Shown here one piece after another: positions 8,696 to 16,964 of a stretch of DNA of 64,000 nt. Position 1 is the stretch's first letter; each line of letters begins with the position of its first letter. The stretch is from Eleftheria terrae (GTDB lineage: Bacteria; Pseudomonadota; Gammaproteobacteria; Burkholderiales; Burkholderiaceae_C): the NCBI RefSeq assembly GCF_030419005.1, contig NZ_CP106953.1:62001-126000 (forward strand). The letters run 5' to 3'. Both the position numbers and the translations under genes were made by a program. The notes beneath the pieces are model-generated. The model did no database searches. It saw only the letters and a list, made by a program, of their open reading frames with translations, and had not been told where the DNA came from.

Positions 8696-9520
8696 TCAGC
8701 GCACGGCGGCCGATGTGGCGGCCGGCGGCGGGCGGCTTCTTGCGAAATCCCAGGCGTCCTGGTCGAGTGCCGGAAAGGAGACGCGGCACATGCCCGCCGT
8801 CGGGAGGTGGTCTACCCGGGCTCGGCCGTCGCGGTCGAGGTGGCCGCGGACCTGCTCGCCGGCCGGCGTGGTGATGCAGTACTCCTCGCCGGGAATCGGC
8901 AGGTCGTCCTCGCCGACGAGTTCGATCTCGATCCAGTGCTGGGCCGGCCCACCGTGGTCTTCATGAAGGCGGCTGCCGAGCAGCCCGGAAGGCGTCAGCG
9001 CGCTGGACGAACGAACCGGCGCCACCGTCGGTGCAGCCCGCGGGATCGCGCGTATCACCCGCAACGGCGGCTCGAGCAGGCACAGCCCGCCGCAAGCGAC
9101 CTGCCATGCGGCCTTGGCGAGGATCTCTTGGTCCGGCAGCCCGTGCACCGGCTGCCCTGCTTCATGAAGCAGGGCACGCAAGGCCAGCATGTCCTCGGGG
9201 TGCGCCTTGCAGGGCATCAGGCGGCTGAGCGCGTCCTCCAGGTTCCCGGGGCTGATGCAGTGCCATGGGCGGGGGCCAGGCGCCGGGCCCGGTGGGGTGT
9301 CGGGGCGTCGCGGGCAAGGCCCTGCCGTACCCGGGCAGCGACGAATTTCGACCTGGAGCGAAGCAAACCGCAAGCTCTGCATGGCGCCTCCATCAAGCAC
9401 GACGCATCGTCGCTGCACACCGCCGAGCGATGCCACTCGCCTCACCTCGACGCGGGCCAACACCGGCATGCCGGCAGCCAGGCCGTTGTGGCCCTCGGAC
9501 ACAGCCACGAGGCGACGCAA
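8696..9520 (-). CDS. hypothetical protein with T6SS-cargo-locus-type C-terminal domain, 274 aa
   Basis: The C-terminal 80 residues (HWIEIELVGEDDLPIPGEEY, GHLDRDGRARVDHLPTAG, CRVSFPALDQDAWDF) match a small beta-sandwich module often found beside VgrG/PAAR genes (general pattern W-I-E-I-x-L-V-x-E-D-G-x-P-I-P-G). The N-terminal part, with Cys/Pro-rich stretches, is not recognised. The start is uncertain: MRRLVAVSEGHN is the longest, and MQSLRFASLQV (about residue 47) is an alternative. First gene of the operon that continues with the LysM-like and EEP genes (gap of about 60 nt to the next start). Confidence 0.55.
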   Translation of the reverse strand: MRRLVAVSEGHNGLAAGMPVLARVEVRRVASLGGVQRRCVVLDGGAMQSLRFASLQVEIRRCPGTAGPCPRRPDTPPGPAPGPRPWHCISPGNLEDALSRLMPCKAHPEDMLALRALLHEAGQPVHGLPDQEILAKAAWQVACGGLCLLEPPLRVIRAIPRAAPTVAPVRSSSALTPSGLLGSRLHEDHGGPAQHWIEIELVGEDDLPIPGEEYCITTPAGEQVRGHLDRDGRARVDHLPTAGMCRVSFPALDQDAWDFARSRPPPAATSAAVR

Positions 9521-10054
9521 GCGCCAGCTGTGGATGGCCAGGAGCTGGATGCGTTCGTATTGCGCCGATGATTCTGTGAGGGCGTGTGGCGCGAGGCAAC
9601 ACTCGTTCTAGGGGTCGGCCGCAATGCACGCGCCTGGCGCCATGCGGGGGTCGGACGCCGGCCGTTCACCGGCTCGATGCTTCAGCTGTGATGGGCACGG
9701 TGCACAGCTTCAGTGGCCGTTCCCGGCCACGCCTCGACCGGCGCTTGGTGCTGCCGGCGGCCACCGCGCTCGAGCCCGGGGGCGTCAGCCGCGATGTCTT
9801 GCGCAAGGCCTGGATGGGGCGACCGGTCGTCACTGCTGCGGGCGCCAGGCCCGCCGGGCGGCATCGGCACTGACAGTCAGCGCGACAACAGCGCGCCCCA
9901 ACATGGCGGCGAGGCCGCGTGGCCTGGCCTTGCAGTGAGGTACATGCCAGGCGCGGGCTCCTCCATCTTGAGGACGCGCATCCCCAGCGGGGTGGGGACG
10001 GGAACCGGGCAGGCGCCCTAAAAAGGTCGGCGTGAATTCAAGAAGGCCCGCCCC
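9521..10054. other. divergent intergenic region, 534 bp
   Basis: This lies between the minus-strand operon (start near 9520) and the plus-strand DUF4185 gene. Only arginine/proline-rich shadow frames are seen. It should hold the two divergent promoters, but no strong -35/-10 pair stands out. AAGAAGG ahead of the ATG at 10055 is a plausible ribosome-binding site. Confidence 0.4.
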
Positions 10055-12919
10055 ATGCCCAGCTCCAATCCCAGAATCCTCGCCCCGGTATCGGCTTGCA
10101 CGCAGGAACTGCGCGTGCAAGGCCAGCGAACGGGGGCGCTTGTCGAGATCTTCGCCTCACCCAACAACATCTACGAGACCGTCTTCAGCGGACGGGCGGG
10201 CGGCCCCGACGAGGTGGTTGCCCTACGGCGCCCCCTCAGGGCGGGCGAGACCGTCTTTGCAACGCAGGCGCTGCCGGGCGAGGCGGCCGGCAGCTTCGCG
10301 CCGACCGAGACGGTACAGCCCGAGCCGGACCCGGCCGAACTTGGCCCCATCATGGCCGACAGCCACCTCCACTGGTATGCCAGTTGTGCTGCCTTCGGCA
10401 ACGGCCTGCCGGGCGCCCGGGTGAGCATCGACGTGGCCGGGCCGGTGCGCCTCGGCGAGGCCACGGTGGATGCAGCCAGCGGACGGGCCCGTGTCGGCTT
10501 CGCCGAGCCGCTGCAGGGCGACATGGAGGCCACGGCAGTGCAGGCGCTCTGCGGACGCAGCGGGCCCGTCCTGGCACTGCCGTCCCCCGACCTTCCCTAT
10601 ACCGTGCCGGACGCCACCGGCGGGCTGCGGCTGCGGCCTCCCGTCATCCAGGGCCCGCTGCACGATTGTGAGCGAGCCGTGCGGGTGGAGGGTGTCTCGG
10701 AGGGCGCGCTGGTGCGGCTCTATCGCGATGGCGAGCACCGCGCCACCGCTTGCTTCGACAGCTCCGGGCTGTGGTATCGCATCGAGCAGCCCTTGAAGCA
10801 AGGTGAAAGGATTCATGTCGATCAGTACTTTCCGGGCCGCGAGCTGTCCAGCCCGCCCTCGGCCACCCTGCCGGTGCTGCCCGCATCGGCGGTGCCTGCG
10901 CCGGTGCTGGTGGGGCCGGCCTGCAAGGGGTCGACCGCCGTCAGGCTGAGCGGCCTTCGCTATGGCGCCACGGTGCGCGTGGTACAGGCCGGCAAGAACC
11001 GCCTCTTCCAGCACGCCAGCCCGGTTGCAGAAGTCGAAGCCTGGGACGCCACCTGCGACATCCCGCTGATCGAGCCGCTCGACCCGGTGCGTGGCACGCA
11101 TCTGCTGGCCATCCAGAGCTTGTGTGGCCATGACAGCCCGGTCTCCGCCGCGCTGAAGATCCACCGGCTGACGCAGGTCCTGCCGCCGCCGAAGCTGCAG
11201 GCACCGCTGTATGAGTGCGGTCGCGCCGTGCGGGTGAGCGGGGTCCACCGTGGCGCCCGCCTCGAGGTGGAGATGAGTTGTGCCGCCGCGCCTGGCTGGC
11301 GCCTGCTCGCCGCCCAGCTGGTGTACTCGACCTCGGCGGACATCGGCGTGGCGCCCGCGCTGCGGGCCGGGCAGCAAGTGCGCGTCCGCCAGGTCGGCTG
11401 CGGGCAGACGGCGCTGTCGGCCGTCGAGAACGTGGCAGCACTGCCCGACCTGCCCGGTCCCCGGGTGCAGGACTGTGGCGACCACTTGCACCTGACGCAG
11501 GTCGTGCCAGGCGCGCGCGTGGAGGTGTATGTGAACGCGCATTTCTTCAAGGACGTGCGCAGCGGTGCGTCCGAGGCCTTCATCGACCTCGATGCGCCGC
11601 TGCCGGATGGCGTGAAGCTGACGGCGCGGCAGCTGATGTGCGGGCGCGTCTCCGGTTTCGGCCCCGAGCTGGTGGTGCGCTCGGATGTGGTCAAGCGGCA
11701 GGTCGAATGGGTTCGCACCGAGCGGGTCTGCCACTGGAGCGGGCCGGGGAGTTCGAGCGATTCGGCCGCGGCGGGCATCCTCGGTACCGACCTTGGCATC
11801 GTGCTGGACCACGACAGCGGCGACGGCGGGCTCTACCTCTTCCTGGGCGACACCCACATCGATGAGGACGTGGTCGACGATTTCCCCGAGAACGGAGACG
11901 CCATCGCCTTCCTGGCCAGGGTGCCGCAAGGCGGGCCGCCCTTCCTGCGCTATGTCCACGATATCGATGACGGCGAGCCTCGACCGCGGGTGTTCGGCAT
12001 CCACAACGTTCGGCAGCAGGAGTTCGAGGTGCCCACCGGCGCTTTCAGCCATGCCGGGAAGATGTACGTCTTCGCCTCGACGGATCATTTCACCGACGAA
12101 CCGAAGACGGCCGGACTCGGCAAGGACCCGCACTTCATGGGGCGCTCGGTGCTGGCCAGCTCCGCCGACGTCCGCACCCTGTTCCAGGTGGTGCCCGGGC
12201 ATGGCGACATCTCCAACGCCAGCCGCGATGCGCAGGGCGAATTCAAGTTCATCAACATCGCCGCCGCCAAGATCGACAACGACCGCTGGCTGCCGAACCT
12301 GCCCGCCAATGCCGAGCCGGGCGGACAGGGGCTGATATTGATGGGCTCCGGCCGCTACCGTGAGAGCCAGCCGGTCCTTGCCTACGTGCCGCTGCCCCCG
12401 GGCAAGGACCCGGCCTTCGACTCCTGGCGCTACCTGGCGGGCCGCGGCCATCGGGTACCGGGGGCCGGGCCCTGCGGCGTGCCGTTCTGGGTACAGGACC
12501 AGGCCCGCGCCGTGCCGTTGTGGGACGACTCGGCACATGCACTGGGCAACAAGGGGGTGGTTGGGGAGTTGTCCCTGGCGTATGTGGAGGCGCTCGGCCT
12601 GTGGATCGCGCTCTATGGCGGCGTGGTGGCGCGCACGGCGGAGCAGCCCTGGGGCCCCTGGTCGGAACCCGTGCCCCTGTTCGACCGGGCGCGGGACCAC
12701 GACGGCCTCGACGAAGGCGCGCGCTTCATCCACCCGGACGGCGGCACCTACGGGCCTTACATCATCCCCCGCTTCACCGAGTACGACCCCCTGACGCGCC
12801 GGGTGGTGGTCTACTATGTGATGTCGACCTGGAACCCCTACCAGATCGTGCTCATGCGCTCGGAGCTGGCGCCGCGTTGTGAATACGAGCCGCGCTTGCG
12901 CTGCCCCGGACCTGGCTGA
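10055..12919 (+). CDS. multi-repeat protein with C-terminal DUF4185 domain, 954 aa
   Basis: Residues about 10-555 consist of four to five beta-rich repeats of roughly 100 residues. Each opens with a CxxAVRVxGVxxGAxVxV-like strand and ends with a conserved Cys-Gly, as in VQALCGRSGP, IQSLCGHDSP, RQVGCGQTAL and RQLMCGRVSG. The C-terminal 390 residues fit DUF4185, a beta-propeller-like domain related to five-bladed glycosidases (ILGTDLGIVLDHDSGDGG, LYLFLGDTHID, GVVGELSLAYVEALGLWI, GPYIIPRFTEYDPLTRRVVV). No signal peptide, so export would need another route such as T6SS. Likely a carbohydrate-binding or hydrolysing surface/effector protein; the substrate is unknown. Confidence 0.7.
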   Translation: MPSSNPRILAPVSACTQELRVQGQRTGALVEIFASPNNIYETVFSGRAGGPDEVVALRRPLRAGETVFATQALPGEAAGSFAPTETVQPEPDPAELGPIMADSHLHWYASCAAFGNGLPGARVSIDVAGPVRLGEATVDAASGRARVGFAEPLQGDMEATAVQALCGRSGPVLALPSPDLPYTVPDATGGLRLRPPVIQGPLHDCERAVRVEGVSEGALVRLYRDGEHRATACFDSSGLWYRIEQPLKQGERIHVDQYFPGRELSSPPSATLPVLPASAVPAPVLVGPACKGSTAVRLSGLRYGATVRVVQAGKNRLFQHASPVAEVEAWDATCDIPLIEPLDPVRGTHLLAIQSLCGHDSPVSAALKIHRLTQVLPPPKLQAPLYECGRAVRVSGVHRGARLEVEMSCAAAPGWRLLAAQLVYSTSADIGVAPALRAGQQVRVRQVGCGQTALSAVENVAALPDLPGPRVQDCGDHLHLTQVVPGARVEVYVNAHFFKDVRSGASEAFIDLDAPLPDGVKLTARQLMCGRVSGFGPELVVRSDVVKRQVEWVRTERVCHWSGPGSSSDSAAAGILGTDLGIVLDHDSGDGGLYLFLGDTHIDEDVVDDFPENGDAIAFLARVPQGGPPFLRYVHDIDDGEPRPRVFGIHNVRQQEFEVPTGAFSHAGKMYVFASTDHFTDEPKTAGLGKDPHFMGRSVLASSADVRTLFQVVPGHGDISNASRDAQGEFKFINIAAAKIDNDRWLPNLPANAEPGGQGLILMGSGRYRESQPVLAYVPLPPGKDPAFDSWRYLAGRGHRVPGAGPCGVPFWVQDQARAVPLWDDSAHALGNKGVVGELSLAYVEALGLWIALYGGVVARTAEQPWGPWSEPVPLFDRARDHDGLDEGARFIHPDGGTYGPYIIPRFTEYDPLTRRVVVYYVMSTWNPYQIVLMRSELAPRCEYEPRLRCPGPG

Positions 12920-13094
12920 AACGCGGCCGCCGTGCTGCCGCGGCTGGCCCCGGCGTGCGGCGCACAGCCGCCTGGCCGGACGGCGCGACCGGCTGCCACC
13001 ACCCCCTGACCCGGGCCTTGCCCGCTGGCCGGCGGCATGGCATCTTCCGACCCAGGTGGCCGTCGTCCCCGGCCCTGCAACAGATCCTGAAGAC

Positions 13095-13604
13095 ATGCCA
13101 GATATAGGAAAGATCGTCGCCGAACTGGAAGAAGTGAGCCGTTCCGCACGTGAGATTGCCAGCCTGCTCGCCACCCTGGATCTGCTGTGCGCCCAGATGG
13201 TCGGCCTGGCCCGCCAGGGTGTGCAGGAGCCGCCCGCGGCCGCGGGCGCAGTGCAATCGCTCCTGCCCCTGGCCCGCGCTGCGCACACGCTCACCGCGGT
13301 GGGCTGGGGCCGCGCCAGCGTGTGTGGTGACCGGCTCGACGCGCTGGCCGCCGAACCGCTGGGCACCGCCTTGCCGCCCGAGCAACTCGACCAGCTGTCG
13401 AACAAGCTGCGCCATGCCGGTGCCGATGCGCGCGCCACCTGCTCCACACTGGAAGTCGCTGGCCAGGCGCTGGAGCGCGCCATCGGCCTGCTGGAGTGCC
13501 GCGCCGGCAACGACGAAGCCGCCTGGCAGGCCAGCCGCGAGATTTTCGAAGGCGTGATGTCGCGCCTCGGCGCACGTCCGCGCGGGTCCTCGGGCAACGC
13601 CTGA
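13095..13604 (+). CDS. hypothetical helical protein, 169 aa
   Basis: Starts MPDIGKIVAELEEVSRSARE; Ala/Leu-rich with long predicted helices and no signal peptide or membrane span. An upstream in-frame start at 12879 would add 72 residues of low-complexity Arg/Pro sequence overlapping the DUF4185 gene, so I reject it. I do not recognise a family. It lies about 175 bp after the DUF4185 gene on the same strand and may be its partner. Confidence 0.5.
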   Translation: MPDIGKIVAELEEVSRSAREIASLLATLDLLCAQMVGLARQGVQEPPAAAGAVQSLLPLARAAHTLTAVGWGRASVCGDRLDALAAEPLGTALPPEQLDQLSNKLRHAGADARATCSTLEVAGQALERAIGLLECRAGNDEAAWQASREIFEGVMSRLGARPRGSSGNA

Positions 13605-13728
13605 GCCACCAAAGGCCAGCGAGTGCTTGCACCGTTCGCGGTGGAACGCCCGCGGTGCCGGGGCCACGCCCTGCGCGCGCTCGCCAGGGCCCGTCGAGGC
13701 GGTACGCCCGGCGGCAGCCCGCTCCCGC

Positions 13729-14526
13729 TCACTGCACCGGGCTGAAGGCCACCTGCTGCGCCTCCATCGGCGTGACCCGGGGGGCCAGTCGCGCATAAGC
13801 ACCGACGGTGACGCGGCCCAGCACGCGCACCGGGCGGGCCGCCTCCGGAAGGCGTTGCAGCCCGTCGGGCGCCGGCGCATTGCCGAACATCTGTGCGAAG
13901 GCGGCTGCTGTGAGCAACTGGTCCCACACCAGGTGAACACGGGGCATGTCGCCCGGGTTGTCGGCCCCATGCACGCAGCCCTGGTTGAAGTAGTAGAGCG
14001 TGCGCGGCGAGAAGCGGTACAGCGCACCTGCCAGCATCATGCGGGCACCGCGGGAGGTGCGCAGCGGCAAATGGAAGCGGGCGCGCACGGCCGGCGTGCC
14101 GGCCTGGCTGATGAACAGGCTGTGCTCCTCATGCGGCGCCAGCCCCGCGCCCGGACCCAGCCAGTTGACCCGGAAGTTGATGGCCTGCTGGAAGCTACCC
14201 ACAAAGGCCGCCAGGCGCGGATAGCGCTGGGCATGGTGAAAGGCCTTGCCGCGGCAGGAGAGATCGTGGTCTTCGCTGAAGTCGGCGAAATCGCCGCTGC
14301 GGTTCCAGAGGCTGAACTGCCGCACTGCGCCGCTCGGCCGCGTCCAGTGCGTGACATGCTCGCGTTCCTGCACGTCTGAACTGGGCTCGGCCTCGCAGAG
14401 CCGGTCCACCTCCTCTCGCAGGGCCAGGCCGAGCGCCCGCTCCAGCCGGAACAGGCGCAGGCAGCTCACCCCGCCGCGGTGAGCATCGGCATCGCGAATG
14501 CCGGACAGCAAGGCTTCAGCGTTCAT
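13729..14526 (-). CDS. aspartyl/asparaginyl beta-hydroxylase-like 2OG-Fe(II) oxygenase, 265 aa
   Basis: The core matches the Asp/Asn beta-hydroxylase cupin fold: INFRVNWLGPGAGLAPHEEH (metal-site His/Glu candidates), RARFHLPLRTSRGA (Arg-x-His-Leu-Pro), FNQGCVHGADN (distal His) and PRVHLVWDQLL (2OG-binding Arg). Such enzymes hydroxylate Asp, Asn or free amino-acid-derived substrates using 2-oxoglutarate, Fe(II) and O2. The start MNAEALLSGIRDAD is chosen because it overlaps the end of the upstream pyruvyl transferase gene by 11 nt; a longer frame to 14751 is Arg/Cys-rich shadow. Last gene of a three-gene minus-strand operon. Confidence 0.75.
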   Translation of the reverse strand: MNAEALLSGIRDADAHRGGVSCLRLFRLERALGLALREEVDRLCEAEPSSDVQEREHVTHWTRPSGAVRQFSLWNRSGDFADFSEDHDLSCRGKAFHHAQRYPRLAAFVGSFQQAINFRVNWLGPGAGLAPHEEHSLFISQAGTPAVRARFHLPLRTSRGARMMLAGALYRFSPRTLYYFNQGCVHGADNPGDMPRVHLVWDQLLTAAAFAQMFGNAPAPDGLQRLPEAARPVRVLGRVTVGAYARLAPRVTPMEAQQVAFSPVQ

Positions 14527-15304
14527 GGTCGAGCAGCGGGCAGCTGCGCCACAAGGCATCGTCTTCGATGCGGCCGGGGCACCAGGCCTGGCGGGCCAGC
14601 TGGGCCAGTGGCAGCACCCGGTCCTGCAGGCACAGGGGCAGCGCGGCGGGGCTGGGCTGGCCAAGCGCCTCGTAGTGGTCGGCGAACTTGCTGCCGTCGC
14701 CGGAGGGCAGCTCCCACAGGCGCACCCACAGCGCCGGTATGCCATAGGCATGGGCCACGATCAGCCCATGCAACGAGGAAGACATGAGCCACTCGCAGGC
14801 CACCACCTGGTCGACCACTGACTCGATGTCCTGCTGGATGTCGATCAGCCGCAGGCCGTGACGCGCCACCGCTGCGGTGTCGAGCCTGGCCCGGTCGGCA
14901 AAGTGCGGCACCAGGCCGATGCCGCGCCGCTGGACAGCGGGCGGCGTGTACAGCCGCGGCAGCAGCAGGCCCGGATCGCCCAGCACTGCCGGGCAGTCAG
15001 CGCCGCAGGCGAGTGCGCGTTGGCGGGTGCGTGGCCCGCGCACGGCGAGCCAGCGGGCGCCGGGTGCCAGGGGCTCGTCGCGCTGCATGATGCCGCAGCC
15101 CCACACCGTGTCGCCGGGACCCGCCAGCCCGGCGATGCTGCCCGTCACGAACAGCTTGGGTGCCGGGTGGTCATGCATGGCGAAACGCGGATAGTGGCCG
15201 GTCAGGCGCCGGATCAGCCAGGGCGTGAGGGCGTCACCGAAATTGGGCCGGCTCGGGATGCGGCACCAGAACGCGGTGGGCGGCAGCGGGGCGAGCGCGC
15301 TCAT
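14516..15304 (-). CDS. polysaccharide pyruvyl transferase family protein, 262 aa
   Basis: Matches the PS_pyruv_trans family: IPSRPNFGDALTPWLIRRLT at the N-terminus, LFVTGSIAGLAGPGDTVWGC, ARWLAVRGPRTRQRAL, CPAVLGDPGLLLPRLY, GLVPHFADRARLD and CEWLMSSSLHGLIVAHAYGI (conserved SSLHG-I-AHA). These enzymes add a pyruvate ketal to sugars of exopolysaccharides or teichoic-type polymers; some act on other glycans. The start at 15304 overlaps the upstream stop by 4 nt (ATGA), so translation is coupled. Indicates the cluster builds or decorates a glycan. Confidence 0.88.
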   Translation of the reverse strand: MSALAPLPPTAFWCRIPSRPNFGDALTPWLIRRLTGHYPRFAMHDHPAPKLFVTGSIAGLAGPGDTVWGCGIMQRDEPLAPGARWLAVRGPRTRQRALACGADCPAVLGDPGLLLPRLYTPPAVQRRGIGLVPHFADRARLDTAAVARHGLRLIDIQQDIESVVDQVVACEWLMSSSLHGLIVAHAYGIPALWVRLWELPSGDGSKFADHYEALGQPSPAALPLCLQDRVLPLAQLARQAWCPGRIEDDALWRSCPLLDHER

Positions 15305-16056
15305 GGCGCCGCCTCGGCATCCGCAGCCGCGTGAGCCTCGGCGGCCGACAGGGCCGCCTCGATCTGCCGCCTCAGGGCAGGCGCCAGGCCGCCCCAGCTC
15401 CAGTGCCAGTCGCAATGCGGGGCCGGTGCGCCGGCGGCGCCCGCCGACCGGAAATCGAAGTGTGCGGCGTGATGCCGGTGCGCGTAGCCGCCCAGTGCAT
15501 TGAACTCCGAAAACCCGCGCGGCGGCTGGCTGTTGACGTAGCGCTCGATCGGCATGCCGTGCACCCGCAGGCAATGCTCTCGCAGCAAGGGGTAGAGCCA
15601 GCGGGGATAGACAAAGGGCGGCTGCTGCATGAAGTCGAGCACCGGCGGGGTGCCGAGGAAGGCTGCCGTGGCGGCTTGCCATGGATAGTGCCGGCCCAGC
15701 TCGGCCACCGGGCGCGTGAGCACCGTGGGCCGGCCGCCGGGCGCAAGGTCTTGCGGCCGGGTGCAGCGAGTGAAGATGCAGTCGGCGTCCACATGCACGA
15801 TGAGATCGGCTTGCACATGCAGGTCGGCCTGGAGCTTGGTGGCCTGCTGGCCGAGGTAGTCGTCGCGCTGGTCGGGCACCACCACCAGGCGGACGTGGTG
15901 TGGCAGGGGGCAGCGGGGCAGCCAGGCCAGGCTGGAGCGTGGCAGCGCGACGACGGTTTCACTGAAGCCGCGGCAATGGCAGGCGATGGAGCGCAGGCAC
16001 AGCTGCAGCCAGTCCAGGTCCTTCCAGTAGCTGCGGATGAAGAGCGCGCTGTCCAT
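15301..16056 (-). CDS. DUF6492-type glycosyltransferase-like protein, 251 aa
   Basis: The N-terminus ALFIRSYWKDLDWLQLCLRS followed by VRLVVVPDQRDDYLGQQATK and the D-x-D motif in IVHVDADCIF (Asp90/Asp92) match a GT-A-like DUF6492 protein, presumed nucleotide-sugar glycosyltransferases. Later motifs PFVYPRWLYPLLREH and GFSEFNALGGYAH are typical of the family. Cytosolic. First gene of the operon that continues with the pyruvyl transferase (4-nt overlap) and the hydroxylase. Confidence 0.75.
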   Translation of the reverse strand: MDSALFIRSYWKDLDWLQLCLRSIACHCRGFSETVVALPRSSLAWLPRCPLPHHVRLVVVPDQRDDYLGQQATKLQADLHVQADLIVHVDADCIFTRCTRPQDLAPGGRPTVLTRPVAELGRHYPWQAATAAFLGTPPVLDFMQQPPFVYPRWLYPLLREHCLRVHGMPIERYVNSQPPRGFSEFNALGGYAHRHHAAHFDFRSAGAAGAPAPHCDWHWSWGGLAPALRRQIEAALSAAEAHAAADAEAAP

Positions 16057-16157
16057 CGCCGCAGGGGTCCCCCATGATGAGGATGCGCAAGCATCGGGTG
16101 GTGACTAGACTAAACCCATTGCCTCTGCGAGGCAAACCGGAATCACCTGGGGTGCCG

Positions 16158-16964
16158 ATGATGTCGCTGTCCATGCAAGACCGGCAGGCCGCGGCTGCCG
16201 CGGTGCTGTTCAGCACCGATGCCGCCACGCTGATGCGTGTGCGGGAGCCCGGTGTGCAGGCCGTCATTGTCGAGCCCGCCGCGCATGCGGATTGGCAGGC
16301 CGAGGTCGCGGCCGCCGTCGAGGGCGGCCGCTTTGTCATTCCCCGCGCGACGCTGGTCGCGCCCCGCTGGGAAAGCCTGGCGCATGTGCTGGAGTCGCAT
16401 CTGCCGCAGGTGGGCCTCGCCTTCGAGACCCGGCTTGCGCTGATCGATGACCTGGTGGCCCTGGCCGAGGCGCTCACCGCGATCGCTGCCTGCCACCGGC
16501 TGATGCTGCGGGTGTTCACCGAGCCGCCCACAGAGCATTGCGGCTTCCACCTCGACACGGTGGCGCCAGGTTGCCCGCCCTACGGGCTGCTGAAGGTCTA
16601 CAACGGCGCAGGCACCCGCTATGTCGATGCGGCCGATGTCCGGTCGATGCGGATGTTCTACGACTACCTGGCGCTGCGTGAGCGCCTGGTGCGCGAGCGG
16701 CATCTTGCGCCGGCCGGGCAGGCGCAGGCGCTGCAGGCCCGGGCCCGCGCCCTCGATGCCGAACTGCCCTTCCTGCGGCCGGCGGCGCCGGTGCAAGTGG
16801 TGCCGGCCGGGGCCACGGTGGCCTTCCGGCATCTCGATGTGCGCGAGCATGGCAGCAATCACCCGAGCGATCGGGCCTGGATCCATTGCTCGCCGATGGC
16901 CGGTGCGGCCCGGCTGGTGGCCAGCTTCACGCCGCTGGATGCGGCCGGGGCCCGGCAGGGCTGA
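16158..16964 (+). CDS. DUF1826 family protein, 268 aa
   Basis: MMSLSMQDRQ at the start; the core CGFHLDTVAPGCPPYGLLKV, YNGAGTRYVDAADVRSMR, and the C-terminal AWIHCSPMAGAARLVASFTP fit DUF1826 (family form: F-H-x-D-x5-10-L-x-x-T-Y-x-G-x-G-T). The function is unknown; its His/Asp pattern resembles a cupin/2OG-oxygenase-like metal site. GTG at 16152 and ATG at 16161 are alternative starts. Divergent from the glycosyltransferase operon; its 3' end overlaps the convergent GT-B gene by 38 nt. Confidence 0.65.
   Translation: MMSLSMQDRQAAAAAVLFSTDAATLMRVREPGVQAVIVEPAAHADWQAEVAAAVEGGRFVIPRATLVAPRWESLAHVLESHLPQVGLAFETRLALIDDLVALAEALTAIAACHRLMLRVFTEPPTEHCGFHLDTVAPGCPPYGLLKVYNGAGTRYVDAADVRSMRMFYDYLALRERLVRERHLAPAGQAQALQARARALDAELPFLRPAAPVQVVPAGATVAFRHLDVREHGSNHPSDRAWIHCSPMAGAARLVASFTPLDAAGARQG

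Noticed and set aside
12879..13094. 72-residue N-terminal extension of the 169-aa helical protein
   Set aside because: Arg/Pro-rich shadow overlapping the DUF4185 stop region; the internal Met begins the coding-like part.
10223..13927. 1234-codon open frame on the minus strand
   Set aside because: It lies antisense to the DUF4185 gene and neighbours, is Arg/Gly/Ala-rich and has no domain; it is a by-product of high GC content and codon bias.
16106..16111. TAGACT as a promoter -10 for the DUF1826 gene
   Set aside because: No plausible -35 at 16-18 bp upstream, so not listed as a promoter, though the hexamer matches the local -10 type.
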